This document shows positions 17,401 through 24,056 of a stretch of 37,455 nucleotides of DNA, in pieces. This DNA comes from a virus: the IMG/VR virus record IMGVR_UViG_3300050006_000929, positions 1 to 37,455 of that record; one strand, given 5' to 3'. Numbering within the stretch: position 1 is the first letter of the stretch; each line of letters starts with the position of its first letter. The notes under the pieces were generated by a model that was not told the origin of the DNA, searched no databases, and saw only the letters and a list, made by a program, of their open reading frames with translations. A program made the translations under genes and the position numbers.

Positions 17401-20329
17401 CGCCGCGTACCAACGGAAGCCCTCGGCTTGGTGGGATACCACCCGGCGCTACGGGGGGTTCTACTCCGAGATGAGCGGCGCGTTCCGCCACGCCCTGTAC
17501 CCCATGGCCATCGAGTCCACGAGGGACAACGGCAGGTACCACGCTTCCCGGACGTGGTCTCGGTTGGGCCACAGGGGTGAGATCTACGAGCCCTCGCCGA
17601 CGCTCTCGACTGCGCCGCCCGACCCCGCCGTCTCTAGGAGCCACGACAGTAGCGGCTTCGTGTCGATTGCAGGGGTCCAGCTGTTGGGCACGTCCGATCA
17701 GTACATCGGGTGCCACGTCCTGCTTGACGATGTGACCGACCCCTCGCCGGCGGGCATGAGTGGGTGGTACACGATCATCAACGTCATCACCGACGGATCG
17801 CAGGCGGACCCCACCCTCGTCGAGGTGTTGGGGACCAAGACTTTGACTGCCCGGGCCGCCCCGACGGGTGTGGTGGCTGCCATCCATGGGAGCAGGTGGC
17901 ACTACGGCCACGTGGACCAGGCGCAGTTCATGATGATCGGTACGGAGTCGCACCTGAACCCCGGTGCTGCCATCTTGGCGTTGCGGCAGGCGCCGGAGAT
18001 GCCGGTGCTCGGTGTGTGGGCCACGCAGCCCTACGCACTGGGCCCCACCTCGACGGGGCCACAGGGCTATTCCGATATCGAGGCGGAGATCGATGCTGGT
18101 GGAGAGCCGGCCTACCCGGCCTACGGGTACCAGACCCACGTGCAGCGGGTCTCCCCGACGTTGGTGGATCAGCCCTATGGAGTGGGGTTCGGGGGTCTGC
18201 AGTGGGTCATCAGTGACCCGCACTACGTGGGAGAGGAGCCGTTCCTGAACCTGGGATGGGGTGGGATGTATCGACGAGCACGTCCCATCGGTCCTGCGGG
18301 TGGGCCGTTCCGGGATATGGACCGCTCCAGCACAGAGATCATGAACTTCTGGAACTCGGAGTACGTGTTCTTCACACGTGACTTCGGAGTCGTCCTGTCT
18401 CCCGCCAACTTCTTCAACCTCACCTACGTGGGGCAGGTGGACTCGGGGCTGTTCCCCGAGGCGATGATGCTCCACATCGAATCTACTTCGGCGAGCTGGT
18501 CCCTGTCAGATGACATGGTCGGCTTCGTGTCGAAGGGCCAGAGGGTCTTGCGTGAGAACCACTACCACGTGGAGGTTCAGATCGAACTCCAGGTTGTCGG
18601 TAGCCCGGGGTTCGGCAACGAGTTCGACATGAACGTGCGCCTGATAGCGGACGATGGTGCAACCCTGGGCGACCAGGTGGTCTCGGTACACAACAACGAC
18701 CTCGATCGCGCCGCGATGACCTTTACGCTGGACAACCTGCGCGAGGGGAACATCGACGTGTACGAGGACTTCACCACCTTCCGCCTTGAGGTCACGCTGG
18801 GGGCCCTCACCTACTCGGCGGCAGCGGCCGGGGAGCTCGACCTCCACTTCCGTCGAATCATCATCCACACGGGGCAGGAGACTTCGGTGCACCAGGGCGC
18901 GCTGGTGGTGGAGGGCCCAATCATTGCGCAGGGCGGCTTCCACGCGGCCAGTCCGATCAGGGACTACCTCACGATCGGACCCGCCGAGGCCGACCTCTAC
19001 GTCCCGAACGGGTACGCCAACGAACCTCCTGTCATTGACACCGGGGACTACACCGGCAAGCCGTTCGGCAGTGCAGGTGAAGACGAGCCCATGGCCTACC
19101 CAGTGGAGCCCCCTGGCCGCGCCCTTCTCCGGACGGCCTACAAGGACGGGGACATCGACAAGAACTTCTACGCGCTGGTCGAGGCAGAGGACTGCCTGGA
19201 CTTCAAGAAGGGGCCGGAGGCGGCCTCCATCCGGTTCTTGTCGAAGGTACTGGACCCATTCGTCTACTCGTCTGGCTGGCCGAATCCCCCGCTTCAGGGG
19301 CAGACGCACTACATCTGTCCTCCTGGGCGCGTGGGATTCATCGTTCCTCTGCGGCTACCGCACGCGGCGCTCCTCACGGAACTCGACCTCGTGATGTCGT
19401 TCAAGCCCAGCTACACGTTCGATGAGCACGGGTCGGGCGGCCCGACGATCATCGACGGGGCCTGGAACATCTGGCACGCACGGCAGGGCATCCACCAGCA
19501 GACGGAGGACGGAGTACGAGTCCGTCTGTGTAGGCAGCACCTGTTCCCCGACACGGACAGGGCCTACGAGAGGATCGGTTCCGAGGACGCCATGCGCGAC
19601 TGGGGCTTCCGAAACGGCTACCACGCCAAGACGTTCCAAGGTGGGCGCGACGTGTGGGACTACCCGGAAGAGCACCACCGCATCGGGTTCCACGAGGTGC
19701 TCCTTCGCACCTACGTCTCCCTTCGGGGCGACATGCACCGCATCGACGCGGGTGATCCCAACGTCAACTGGGTCGGGCACACGTTGCCGACGATGCTGAA
19801 CCAGACCAAGGAGGAGATGCAGATCGGACGCGAGATCATGGTGACGCGCAAGTGGTTCTCGCAGACGGAGGAGTGCGGCGCGGACCCCGACAGCCTAGTC
19901 CCGAACCCCCATTCCTGGGTGAGTGGGGATCCCGGCTACGAGACCCCGGACATGGCATCGCCGGAGAAGTTCTTGGTCGACACGAGGCAGTTCGCCTACT
20001 ACCTGATCATCGACGCCTGGGGATCCCCAGGGTACAACCCGTCTGGCGGCCAGGCGCTGCTCTCCGACACCCACGTGCCCCCCAACATGATCCAGTCGCC
20101 CGATCCCTTCGAAATGGAGTGGTTCTACACCGGGCACTTCCAGCCGGCCATGAACGACGCGATCAAGCCCGACACCCCGCCGTGGGTTCGCGGGTACCGG
20201 GTACAGCCACAGCTCATTACAGGGGAGTGGGAAACTCCTCTCCACTACTACGCCCTCATGGCCACCCCGATGATGAAGTTCCGCGGCGCCCGCTGCGGAT
20301 TCGAATGGACCCGGGTTCGCCCCGGGTAG
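14432..20329 (+). CDS. Giant tail appendage (fibre or spike) protein
   Basis: This 1965-residue protein is the last and largest of the tail cluster, where fibre and receptor-binding genes usually lie. Residues about 40-125 resemble a domain common in phage tail fibres: LTAQDISTVVNDCN, then GGFLVIRATGAGEGTYVHI and ACDALGYP. About residues 430-490 are helical and could form a trimer stalk (NPDYLLDLIVRTSEEVDDLVQETIRRM). G-D/G-Y-type modules occur near 345, 570, 725 and 1090. The central and C-terminal regions are very rich in Trp, Tyr, His and Gly (for example GFYSEMSGAFRHALYPM; FEMEWFYTGHFQPAMN), fitting carbohydrate or surface binding. No lyase or peptidase motif is recognised. The start overlaps the previous stop by 1 base. 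Confidence 0.62.
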   Translation: MGTRFQRRPRLLGNLPFPVLNQPFIRGANRADLTTGIFAGLILPGDLQVDVTGTTSTVNLTAQDISTVVNDCNTQFAADASPATASNEGGFLVIRATGAGEGTYVHILGGSACDALGYPYSPDPYARVEADDIGTSPPYATDDEHPFYPTFIQQMEDVTPESVNRGFYQLAANDDELEYYLTRPLALPQILNVDPSAPAWAPHLVLDASGNIEQIDLSVLGDPAGPAPDLNDRIFVGNLSRTSTLRQIAGYFAVQDSRDVEIISGGMTVRVSAITHGQRVNPLLFPDEDSPPAAPLPDAADWTGGGGNVLGGGTVKAASAAITDVLYRSGVQANGATFLADGVRAGDKATIAGAGVTEPFNHDGEYRIEQVVHEDALLLKARGLDAMELNPSIAGPLGNVEVSVDQFADGVWMSFQPAIPAGRAFKLIYGVESSLAQINPDYLLDLIVRTSEEVDDLVQETIRRMKGPLVDSTDDFTAFPFAHTIPGGVSYAGEADVSQELQWRRTTMQGAYDGQGRGSGGGFYAQIDSRPPRWENRTPSTRAGTIERTGVAADILAGNVLHVPGEAFTLDDIGKTVILKWPGAAPLAVRDKAAFKLIDYLTSESAVLEPATHAPSIPVSSGYDYDLVTDRFDDFRSTHHAHALVPGVAGGRQGYVFTSDVDPNPINVPLGEGFLNLREASVHMHDSGQALSLVPATLPGGNNEIYLPFDPTTTRNIRAGHPSGEVLFGGWVFISNSPGNDGWYRLLEKRGVHKGDANNLVTVADLDGNYPSFVADLTAAPRVHFYYSVMSSSTFEALDPAAIISGNSPLGTLLHEDFIEGGPHYSASGVRVPEGWGALGISWRGEAFGGIWGILNDAAFDALDNGDGAEGPAVRFYSYTPAYGAHFAHEAAPISYPSTYRGGFAGTFVARTRSQDRNSASFAGTPGGWAVMAVQKGWDPALLVGSVDDVSTITNYKWSNITPLVSWAAQVGAAETDMTQLQNGYLEFLGAAYQRKPSAWWDTTRRYGGFYSEMSGAFRHALYPMAIESTRDNGRYHASRTWSRLGHRGEIYEPSPTLSTAPPDPAVSRSHDSSGFVSIAGVQLLGTSDQYIGCHVLLDDVTDPSPAGMSGWYTIINVITDGSQADPTLVEVLGTKTLTARAAPTGVVAAIHGSRWHYGHVDQAQFMMIGTESHLNPGAAILALRQAPEMPVLGVWATQPYALGPTSTGPQGYSDIEAEIDAGGEPAYPAYGYQTHVQRVSPTLVDQPYGVGFGGLQWVISDPHYVGEEPFLNLGWGGMYRRARPIGPAGGPFRDMDRSSTEIMNFWNSEYVFFTRDFGVVLSPANFFNLTYVGQVDSGLFPEAMMLHIESTSASWSLSDDMVGFVSKGQRVLRENHYHVEVQIELQVVGSPGFGNEFDMNVRLIADDGATLGDQVVSVHNNDLDRAAMTFTLDNLREGNIDVYEDFTTFRLEVTLGALTYSAAAAGELDLHFRRIIIHTGQETSVHQGALVVEGPIIAQGGFHAASPIRDYLTIGPAEADLYVPNGYANEPPVIDTGDYTGKPFGSAGEDEPMAYPVEPPGRALLRTAYKDGDIDKNFYALVEAEDCLDFKKGPEAASIRFLSKVLDPFVYSSGWPNPPLQGQTHYICPPGRVGFIVPLRLPHAALLTELDLVMSFKPSYTFDEHGSGGPTIIDGAWNIWHARQGIHQQTEDGVRVRLCRQHLFPDTDRAYERIGSEDAMRDWGFRNGYHAKTFQGGRDVWDYPEEHHRIGFHEVLLRTYVSLRGDMHRIDAGDPNVNWVGHTLPTMLNQTKEEMQIGREIMVTRKWFSQTEECGADPDSLVPNPHSWVSGDPGYETPDMASPEKFLVDTRQFAYYLIIDAWGSPGYNPSGGQALLSDTHVPPNMIQSPDPFEMEWFYTGHFQPAMNDAIKPDTPPWVRGYRVQPQLITGEWETPLHYYALMATPMMKFRGARCGFEWTRVRPG

Positions 20330-20338
20330 GAGGATCGA

Positions 20339-20857
20339 ATGGACACCAGAAACCTTCTGCTGCTGGTGCTGACGGCCCTTGCCGCCTGCGCCATCTACAC
20401 CACGTCGATTGCCCAGCCGATCGACCTCACCGACGCCGTCCCGGTCGTCCCCGATGCGGGGGAGGTGGACGTCGAAGCAGGTGACGACGACTCTGCCGAG
20501 CCGGACCACGTCGCCGATATCGTCGAGGAGGTGGGTGGTCTCCCGGGTGTGGTCGAGGAGATCAAGGAAGCCAAGGGCGACAAGACCGCCATGTTCATGG
20601 CCATCTCTGCGTTGATCGCCATCGCATTGAAGGTGCTATTGAGCCTGCTGAAGTTGACAGGTGCCGCCATCTTCAAGAACTCGACCTTCCTCAAGATTGT
20701 GCCACTGGTCCTGGGGGTGCTCATCTACCTCTTCGCGGACTTTGCCGCCGGTGTGGTGTGGTACGAAGCTCTCATCGTCGCGGCCGGAGGTCCGGGAGCC
20801 ATCCTCTTCAACGAGGTGTGGGAGCTGCTCCCGATCCTCCAGGACGCGAAGGAGTAG
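20339..20857 (+). CDS. Small membrane protein, candidate holin or spanin-like lysis protein
   Basis: This is a 172-residue protein with an N-terminal hydrophobic signal or anchor (residues 5-24). LAAC at 14-17 fits a lipobox. A Pro-rich and acidic segment follows (about 26-80, including DDDSAEPD), then a Lys-rich turn and two, perhaps three, C-terminal membrane segments (about 85-105, 118-140 and 142-155). Holins are small proteins with one to three membrane segments; unimolecular spanins join an N-terminal lipoprotein to a C-terminal membrane segment. Either reading fits in part. The location, just after the tail fibre gene, is common for lysis genes, but no endolysin lies in this window. 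A perfect AGGAGG (20328-20333) is 5 bases from the ATG, the best ribosome site of the arm. Confidence 0.6.
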   Translation: MDTRNLLLLVLTALAACAIYTTSIAQPIDLTDAVPVVPDAGEVDVEAGDDDSAEPDHVADIVEEVGGLPGVVEEIKEAKGDKTAMFMAISALIAIALKVLLSLLKLTGAAIFKNSTFLKIVPLVLGVLIYLFADFAAGVVWYEALIVAAGGPGAILFNEVWELLPILQDAKE

Positions 20858-20860
20858 GCG

Positions 20861-21130
20861 ATGTACCTCCACGACCGCCTGGAGACGGCGTTGGAGAAGG
20901 GAGCGTCCCAGGCAGCTACGAAGTCTGGGGAGGTCTCCGCCCCTGCCGAGGTCGTGGTGGCGCCCCCTACTGCCGTACCCGAATCGATTGGATCTACCCC
21001 CGCGTTCCAGCAGATGGCCCTCGGGACCGCAGGCCGCATGCGGCGCGGGGCACCTACGTCCATGAGCAAGAAGAGGGGCGGCCGGTGGGCCAGGAAGATC
21101 CGACGGCTAAAAAAGGGTGGGGGCAGGTAG
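20861..21130 (+). CDS. Small protein with strongly basic C-terminus
   Basis: This 89-residue protein is not recognised. The N-terminus (YLHDRLETALEKGASQAATK) could form an amphipathic helix. The middle is Ala/Pro/Val-rich. The last 22 residues (MSKKRGGRWARKIRRLKKGG and onward) carry about a dozen Lys and Arg, suggesting binding to nucleic acid or to the acidic membrane surface. AAGGAG about 6 bases before the ATG, in the end of the upstream gene, supports the start. It is the last + strand gene, and its stop codon lies within the loop-proximal part of the terminator hairpin. A role in lysis is possible from position but not shown. Confidence 0.6.
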   Translation: MYLHDRLETALEKGASQAATKSGEVSAPAEVVVAPPTAVPESIGSTPAFQQMALGTAGRMRRGAPTSMSKKRGGRWARKIRRLKKGGGR

Positions 21131-21139
21131 CCCCCACCC
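21109..21139 (-). terminator. Rho-independent terminator between the convergent arms
   Basis: A perfect 10-bp G+C-rich stem (21115-21124 pairing with 21130-21139) with a 5-base loop lies between the converging operons. On the - strand the stem is followed by six T (A6 at 21109-21114 on the + strand), the classic form of an intrinsic terminator for the leftward replication operon. Rightward there is no U-tract, so the hairpin would be weaker there. The stop codon of the last + strand gene (21128-21130) is part of the hairpin. Confidence 0.75.
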
Positions 21140-21148
21140 CTGTCGGGG

Positions 21149-21349
21149 TCAGTCGATTGCCGCGATGGCGAGTTGACAGATCCGACTGAGGACCGAAGCC
21201 CGGGTGTCGCCCGGCCGAAGAGTTCCCTCCAGCTCGTCGACGTAGAACCCGAACATCTGCTCCTCCGTCATCGTCTCCAACTCGTCCGCGTCGATCTCGA
21301 TGTAGTTCTCGTTGGGGGGAGCCTCCGCCGTGGCCAGGGTGACTTCCAC
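21149..21349 (-). CDS. Small acidic protein at the end of the leftward operon
   Basis: This 66-residue acidic protein is not recognised. Residues about 15-45 are rich in Glu and Asp (YIEIDADELETMTEEQMFGF). The C-terminus (ASVLSRICQLAIAAID) looks like a hydrophobic helix. The start is GTG with no clear Shine-Dalgarno; no other start lies in frame upstream before the 5' neighbour, and the internal ATG of MTEEQMF is a less likely choice. It is the last gene before the terminator. Its high acidity would suit a protein-protein or DNA-mimic role, but nothing in the sequence proves this. Confidence 0.5.
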   Translation of the reverse strand: MEVTLATAEAPPNENYIEIDADELETMTEEQMFGFYVDELEGTLRPGDTRASVLSRICQLAIAAID

Positions 21350-21372
21350 CTGTGGCCGCGGGGAGGGGTCAG

Positions 21373-22290
21373 CTAGTTTCCCCCCTCGAACTCCTCCACC
21401 AGCTCGTCGACCACGCCCTTGAGCTGGTCCTCGTCGTAGATCCCCTGCTCGAGGATCAGCTCGCGCAGCAGGCCACCGACCACGGCCACGTCACGGGCCA
21501 TGTCGGTCACGCTGTCCTGGAGCGCCTTGAACTTCTTGTCGGCGTTCTTGCGGTCCAGGCCCTGCTGCTTCTTCGTCTCGTCCAGGATCGCACCGCCGGT
21601 GTTGCCCAGGTCGGTGAGGTGGTCGAGGCGGTCCATCACGTCGGTGAGGTCGCCTGCGGGCTCGGAGGCGGGCTCCGGGTCAGGCTGGCGGGCACGGCCG
21701 CGCCGCTTGGGCGGCTCGGGCTCCGGCTCGGGCTCCGGGTCGGCCGCAGGCTTCCGGGTGCGCCGACTGCGCCGCTTGGGCGGCTCGGGCTCCGGCTCGG
21801 GCTCCGGCTCGGGCTCCGGCTCGGCCGGCTCGGCCGGGTCGTCGGGGTCCTGCGAGGGCTCCCCGCCGTCTCCGACGTGCCAGTCCGCGATGACCTCCGC
21901 CAGCTCGTCGTGACCCATGTTCACCGCCTCCGGCTTCTCCAGGATCTTGTTGACGATGACGAAGTCCCGCAGGTGGAACAGGCGGAAGGCCCGCTTGCGT
22001 CCGTCCATGGCGGTGAGGTACTCGACGACCTCGTCGCGGGTCTTGCTTCCCAGTTCGATCTTGACTGCCACTGGATCACTCCTTCTCTCGATCTCGTATG
22101 TCCGAACATGTAGTAGACCCTCCACTCCGGAGAGCCCGAATTGAGTCACAGCTGTGGTCCTTGCGCGGAGGACGTACTCGGGGGCGGGGGTCCCAACGGA
22201 ACACCCTTCCCCCTCGTAGATCCTCTCGTTCCCCATCTGGCGTGCCCGAGGGCAGCTACCGAGAAGGTCGCACTCGAGGCACGGAAGCAT
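21373..22290 (-). CDS. Protein with Cys cluster, Glu-Pro repeats and coiled-coil end (two possible starts)
   Basis: The full frame encodes 305 residues. From the ATG at 22290 it begins with a cysteine cluster C4-L-E-C7-D-L-L-G-S-C13, plus C30, like small zinc or Fe-S proteins. From the GTG at 22071 (AVKIELGSKTRDEV) it yields 232 residues. That GTG has an excellent GAGAAGGAG 7 bases upstream, whereas the ATG follows the previous stop by 1 base, suggesting coupling. Codon quality drops between about residues 46 and 73. The shared C-terminal part has a helical region, a Glu-Pro repeat with two PPKRR blocks (about 155-205), then a coiled-coil-like end (LDETKKQQGLDRKNADKKF, then VVGGLLRELILEQGI). 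Function is unknown; the Pro/Arg-rich spacer suggests a flexible link between two modules. Confidence 0.55.
   Translation of the reverse strand: MLPCLECDLLGSCPRARQMGNERIYEGEGCSVGTPAPEYVLRARTTAVTQFGLSGVEGLLHVRTYEIERRSDPVAVKIELGSKTRDEVVEYLTAMDGRKRAFRLFHLRDFVIVNKILEKPEAVNMGHDELAEVIADWHVGDGGEPSQDPDDPAEPAEPEPEPEPEPEPEPPKRRSRRTRKPAADPEPEPEPEPPKRRGRARQPDPEPASEPAGDLTDVMDRLDHLTDLGNTGGAILDETKKQQGLDRKNADKKFKALQDSVTDMARDVAVVGGLLRELILEQGIYDEDQLKGVVDELVEEFEGGN
21701..21838. repeat. In-frame repeat encoding Glu-Pro runs and PPKRR
   Basis: A 38-base segment at 21701-21738 recurs identically at 21770-21807, offset 69 bases (23 codons), and contains 12-base units of ggctcgggctcc. On the - strand it encodes runs of Glu-Pro followed by PPKRR. 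Such arrays change length by slippage, so copy number may vary between isolates or be mis-assembled. Confidence 0.75.
22079..22087 (-). promoter_or_regulatory. Strong internal ribosome-binding site
   Basis: GAGAAGGAG on the - strand, 7 bases before the GTG at 22071. It lies inside the longer open frame that begins at 22290 and would direct synthesis of a 232-residue short form lacking the Cys cluster. Confidence 0.6.
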
Positions 22291-22291
22291 C

Positions 22292-22624
22292 TCAGATGAG
22301 CCGTGCTTTGAGGTCGAAGTAGTGTGCTACTGCCGTCAGCGGGGGACAACCCCACGTCGTGCAGTGAGTGTTGCAGATCACCTGCTTGGCGAACCGGATG
22401 TTCTCCAGTCTCCCGAAGAACGTCTCCAGCTGCCTCCGCAGGGCCATGGTCGGGCACTCATCCTCGTCGTACAGGTCGTCGTCTCCGACGATCAGGTCGA
22501 TCATGTGAACGTCGTCCAGGTCGCGCCGGAGATACGTCCCCAGCACCTCCTTTCCGATGGTCACCAACTCCGTCTTGCTCAGCCCGAGCAAGTCGTCTCG
22601 CGACAGAGATGCCAGATCCGTCAT
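22292..22624 (-). CDS. Small unknown protein with C-terminal cysteines
   Basis: This 110-residue protein is not recognised. The N-terminal half is helical and acidic (LSRDDLLGLSKTELVTIGKEV, then IDLIVGDDDLYDEDE). The C-terminal part contains C-N-T-H-C-T-T-W-G-C (about 84-93), which could bind zinc or iron with H or further Cys. The start ATG overlaps a TGA in the third frame (ATGA) and has GGAG 7 bases upstream. The upstream zinc-ribbon frame runs 167 bases into this gene in another frame, which is odd for this operon. The stop lies 1 base before the next ATG. Role unknown; the product would act in the cytoplasm. Confidence 0.6.
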   Translation of the reverse strand: MTDLASLSRDDLLGLSKTELVTIGKEVLGTYLRRDLDDVHMIDLIVGDDDLYDEDECPTMALRRQLETFFGRLENIRFAKQVICNTHCTTWGCPPLTAVAHYFDLKARLI

Positions 22625-22964
22625 ATTCCTTCTCCAGTGAGCCGAGTCCCTCGGGGCACGACGAGCAGTAGAAGAACGACTGCGCCGTCAGACATGTCTC
22701 TCTCCGGACCGTCCTCCCGTGATCGGCTAGGGCGATGCTGTCCACGTCCACCCAGAAGATGCCGTAGCTGGGGTGGGCCTTTCCTGGTGCCGTCCTGTCG
22801 GCCGCGGCCGCGTAGATCGGGCACTCGACCTCCTCGTTGAGGATGCCGCGCTTGAAGATCATCGTGAAGTTGCGCCGGCCGCACTTCTTGCAGGCCTTGA
22901 AGGGCAGCGTCATGCATACGATGCGCCCCTTCCACTGATCTACCTCGCGACACCATACCGTCAT
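22458..22964 (-). CDS. Zinc-ribbon protein, C-terminal end uncertain
   Basis: This 168-residue frame begins at an ATG that overlaps the previous stop (ATGA, GGGAG upstream). C-K-K-C-G-R-R (about 25-31) and C-S-S-C-P near residue 100 form two zinc knuckles, with extra Cys near 48 and 89. After CSSCPEGLG the sequence turns into an Arg-rich tail that overlaps the next gene by 167 bases and looks like a shadow frame. A -1 shift shortly before 22624 would end the protein at a TGA overlapping the next ATG by 4 bases, as elsewhere in the operon. So either a true long overlap, a sequence error or recoding is present. Function is unknown; zinc ribbons of this kind often bind nucleic acid. Confidence 0.6.
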   Translation of the reverse strand: MTVWCREVDQWKGRIVCMTLPFKACKKCGRRNFTMIFKRGILNEEVECPIYAAAADRTAPGKAHPSYGIFWVDVDSIALADHGRTVRRETCLTAQSFFYCSSCPEGLGSLEKEYDGSGISVARRLARAEQDGVGDHRKGGAGDVSPARPGRRSHDRPDRRRRRPVRRG

Positions 22965-23506
22965 AGCTCCCACGAGGGTTTCCACAGGGGGACGCCGAAG
23001 GAGTCGCAGAAGTCCAAGGTCAGGTGCAGGAGGACGCCCTCCTCAGGGTCTTGGACCTTCATCGCGCCGGTGTAGAAGAACCGGCTGTCGTCCACCGTGG
23101 CGAACGCCTTGGCGAAACCGTCGAAGACGATCTTGCCGCGGTTGTCCGCGTCCAGCTTCTTGAAGCGGGACTTGGCCTTTCCTGGCCACGTTGAGTTGAC
23201 CAGCGACTCGAACCGTACCTCCGCTACCCCGACGAGAACCACGTTGGGGTCCTCCAACGCCTCGGCGAGGAACATCATGTCTCGTTGGTACCGAGGCACC
23301 ACCTCGGAGGTGAAGTGCTTCTTGAACACCTTGCCCTCCGGCTGGAGCTTCTTGACCGGCACCTTGCCTCGTTTCCCGGGGACCTTCTGCATGACCGTCT
23401 TGTACATGTTGTTCAAGGACGGCGGCAGGAAGGGAACCCACAGGCTACGACTGTTTGCGGCGCATGAATCCCCGAGATGTCTTCGCACCGAGGACATTGT
23501 TCTCAC
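22961..23506 (-). CDS. RusA-like Holliday junction resolvase
   Basis: This 181-residue protein resembles RusA-family endonucleases: an N-terminal PFLPPSLNNMY strand-turn (about 25-35), K-rich segments, a central strand (VVLVGVAEVRF), then LDADNRGKIVFDGFAKAFATVDDSRFF. The D-x-D-N-R-x-K ... D-G ... DDS pattern carries the conserved acidic residues and lysine of RusA. The enzyme cuts four-way DNA junctions with Mg2+. Phages use it to resolve recombination or replication branches before packaging. The start is uncertain: GTG at 23506 or ATG at 23497, neither with a strong Shine-Dalgarno, and the family-like part starts about 22 residues in. It overlaps the preceding gene by about 60 bases. Confidence 0.75.
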   Translation of the reverse strand: MRTMSSVRRHLGDSCAANSRSLWVPFLPPSLNNMYKTVMQKVPGKRGKVPVKKLQPEGKVFKKHFTSEVVPRYQRDMMFLAEALEDPNVVLVGVAEVRFESLVNSTWPGKAKSRFKKLDADNRGKIVFDGFAKAFATVDDSRFFYTGAMKVQDPEEGVLLHLTLDFCDSFGVPLWKPSWEL

Positions 23507-24056
23507 GGCTTTCCCGCTTGCTCCCCGCCTCCCTGGAACGGATGGCGTTGCTCACGGCTCGTCGGTTGTTCTCAGCAGCTTGGTTGGCCCTCTTGACCAC
23601 GGCGACCAGGCACTTCAGCTCCAGCAGTTCGGCGAGCTCGGAGATGAACACCGGGTGGGTGCGGATCTCGTCGTCGTCCTCGTACTTCTTCGGGGCAGGC
23701 CCCGGCGTCTTCTTCTTGGTGCTCTCGCGGTCGACCTTGATCTTCCGCCGCAGGAAGGAGCGGACGGTCTCTACCCGTTCCGACTGTGCCTCGGAGGCCG
23801 CCTCGAACTCGCCGAGGCACCCACCGATGTACTCGCACCACCGGGTCGTGATGCTGATCCAGTCGCCGAGCTTGGAGGGGGACAGGTCGCCCAGGTTCGC
23901 CGGGATCCCGCCCGTGTACTCCTCGCCCCGCATCGTCGGGCGGTCAGGGGAGAGGATCCCCCGCTTCCGCATCTCCTTGTCGACACGGCCGCCGATGTCC
24001 AACGTCTCGAGGACGTCGTCGAGGCCCATCTCCGCAGAGATCTGTGGTCCTACCAC
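23445..24056 (-). CDS. Unknown protein between two nuclease genes
   Basis: From the GTG at 24056 the protein has 203 residues; GGGAG lies 7 bases upstream, inside the end of the previous gene. An ATG at 24029 is the alternative. The open frame continues upstream but that part is an antisense-like shadow of the previous gene. The N-terminal half is mixed (LETLDIGGRVDKEMRKRGIL, then LGDWISITTRWCEYIGGCLGEFEAA). A basic, Pro-rich segment (STKKKTPGPAPKKYEDDDE) is followed by a long helical region and a strongly basic tail (RRAVSNAIRSREAGSKRESRE; FMRRKQS). No family is recognised. The basic tail and nuclease neighbours suggest DNA contact, perhaps as a recombination accessory protein. Confidence 0.62.
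   Translation of the reverse strand: MVGPQISAEMGLDDVLETLDIGGRVDKEMRKRGILSPDRPTMRGEEYTGGIPANLGDLSPSKLGDWISITTRWCEYIGGCLGEFEAASEAQSERVETVRSFLRRKIKVDRESTKKKTPGPAPKKYEDDDEIRTHPVFISELAELLELKCLVAVVKRANQAAENNRRAVSNAIRSREAGSKRESRENNVLGAKTSRGFMRRKQS

Noticed and set aside
15767-18475. A 902-codon open frame on the - strand opposite the appendage protein
   Set aside because: Same composition as other antisense shadows, no ribosome site or motif. The + strand protein continues through it without a break.
21352-22113. A + strand open frame of 253 codons across the Glu-Pro repeat
   Set aside because: Long Gly-Leu-Arg runs arise from reading the repeat backwards. The - strand frame has mixed sequence, a ribosome site and operon spacing.
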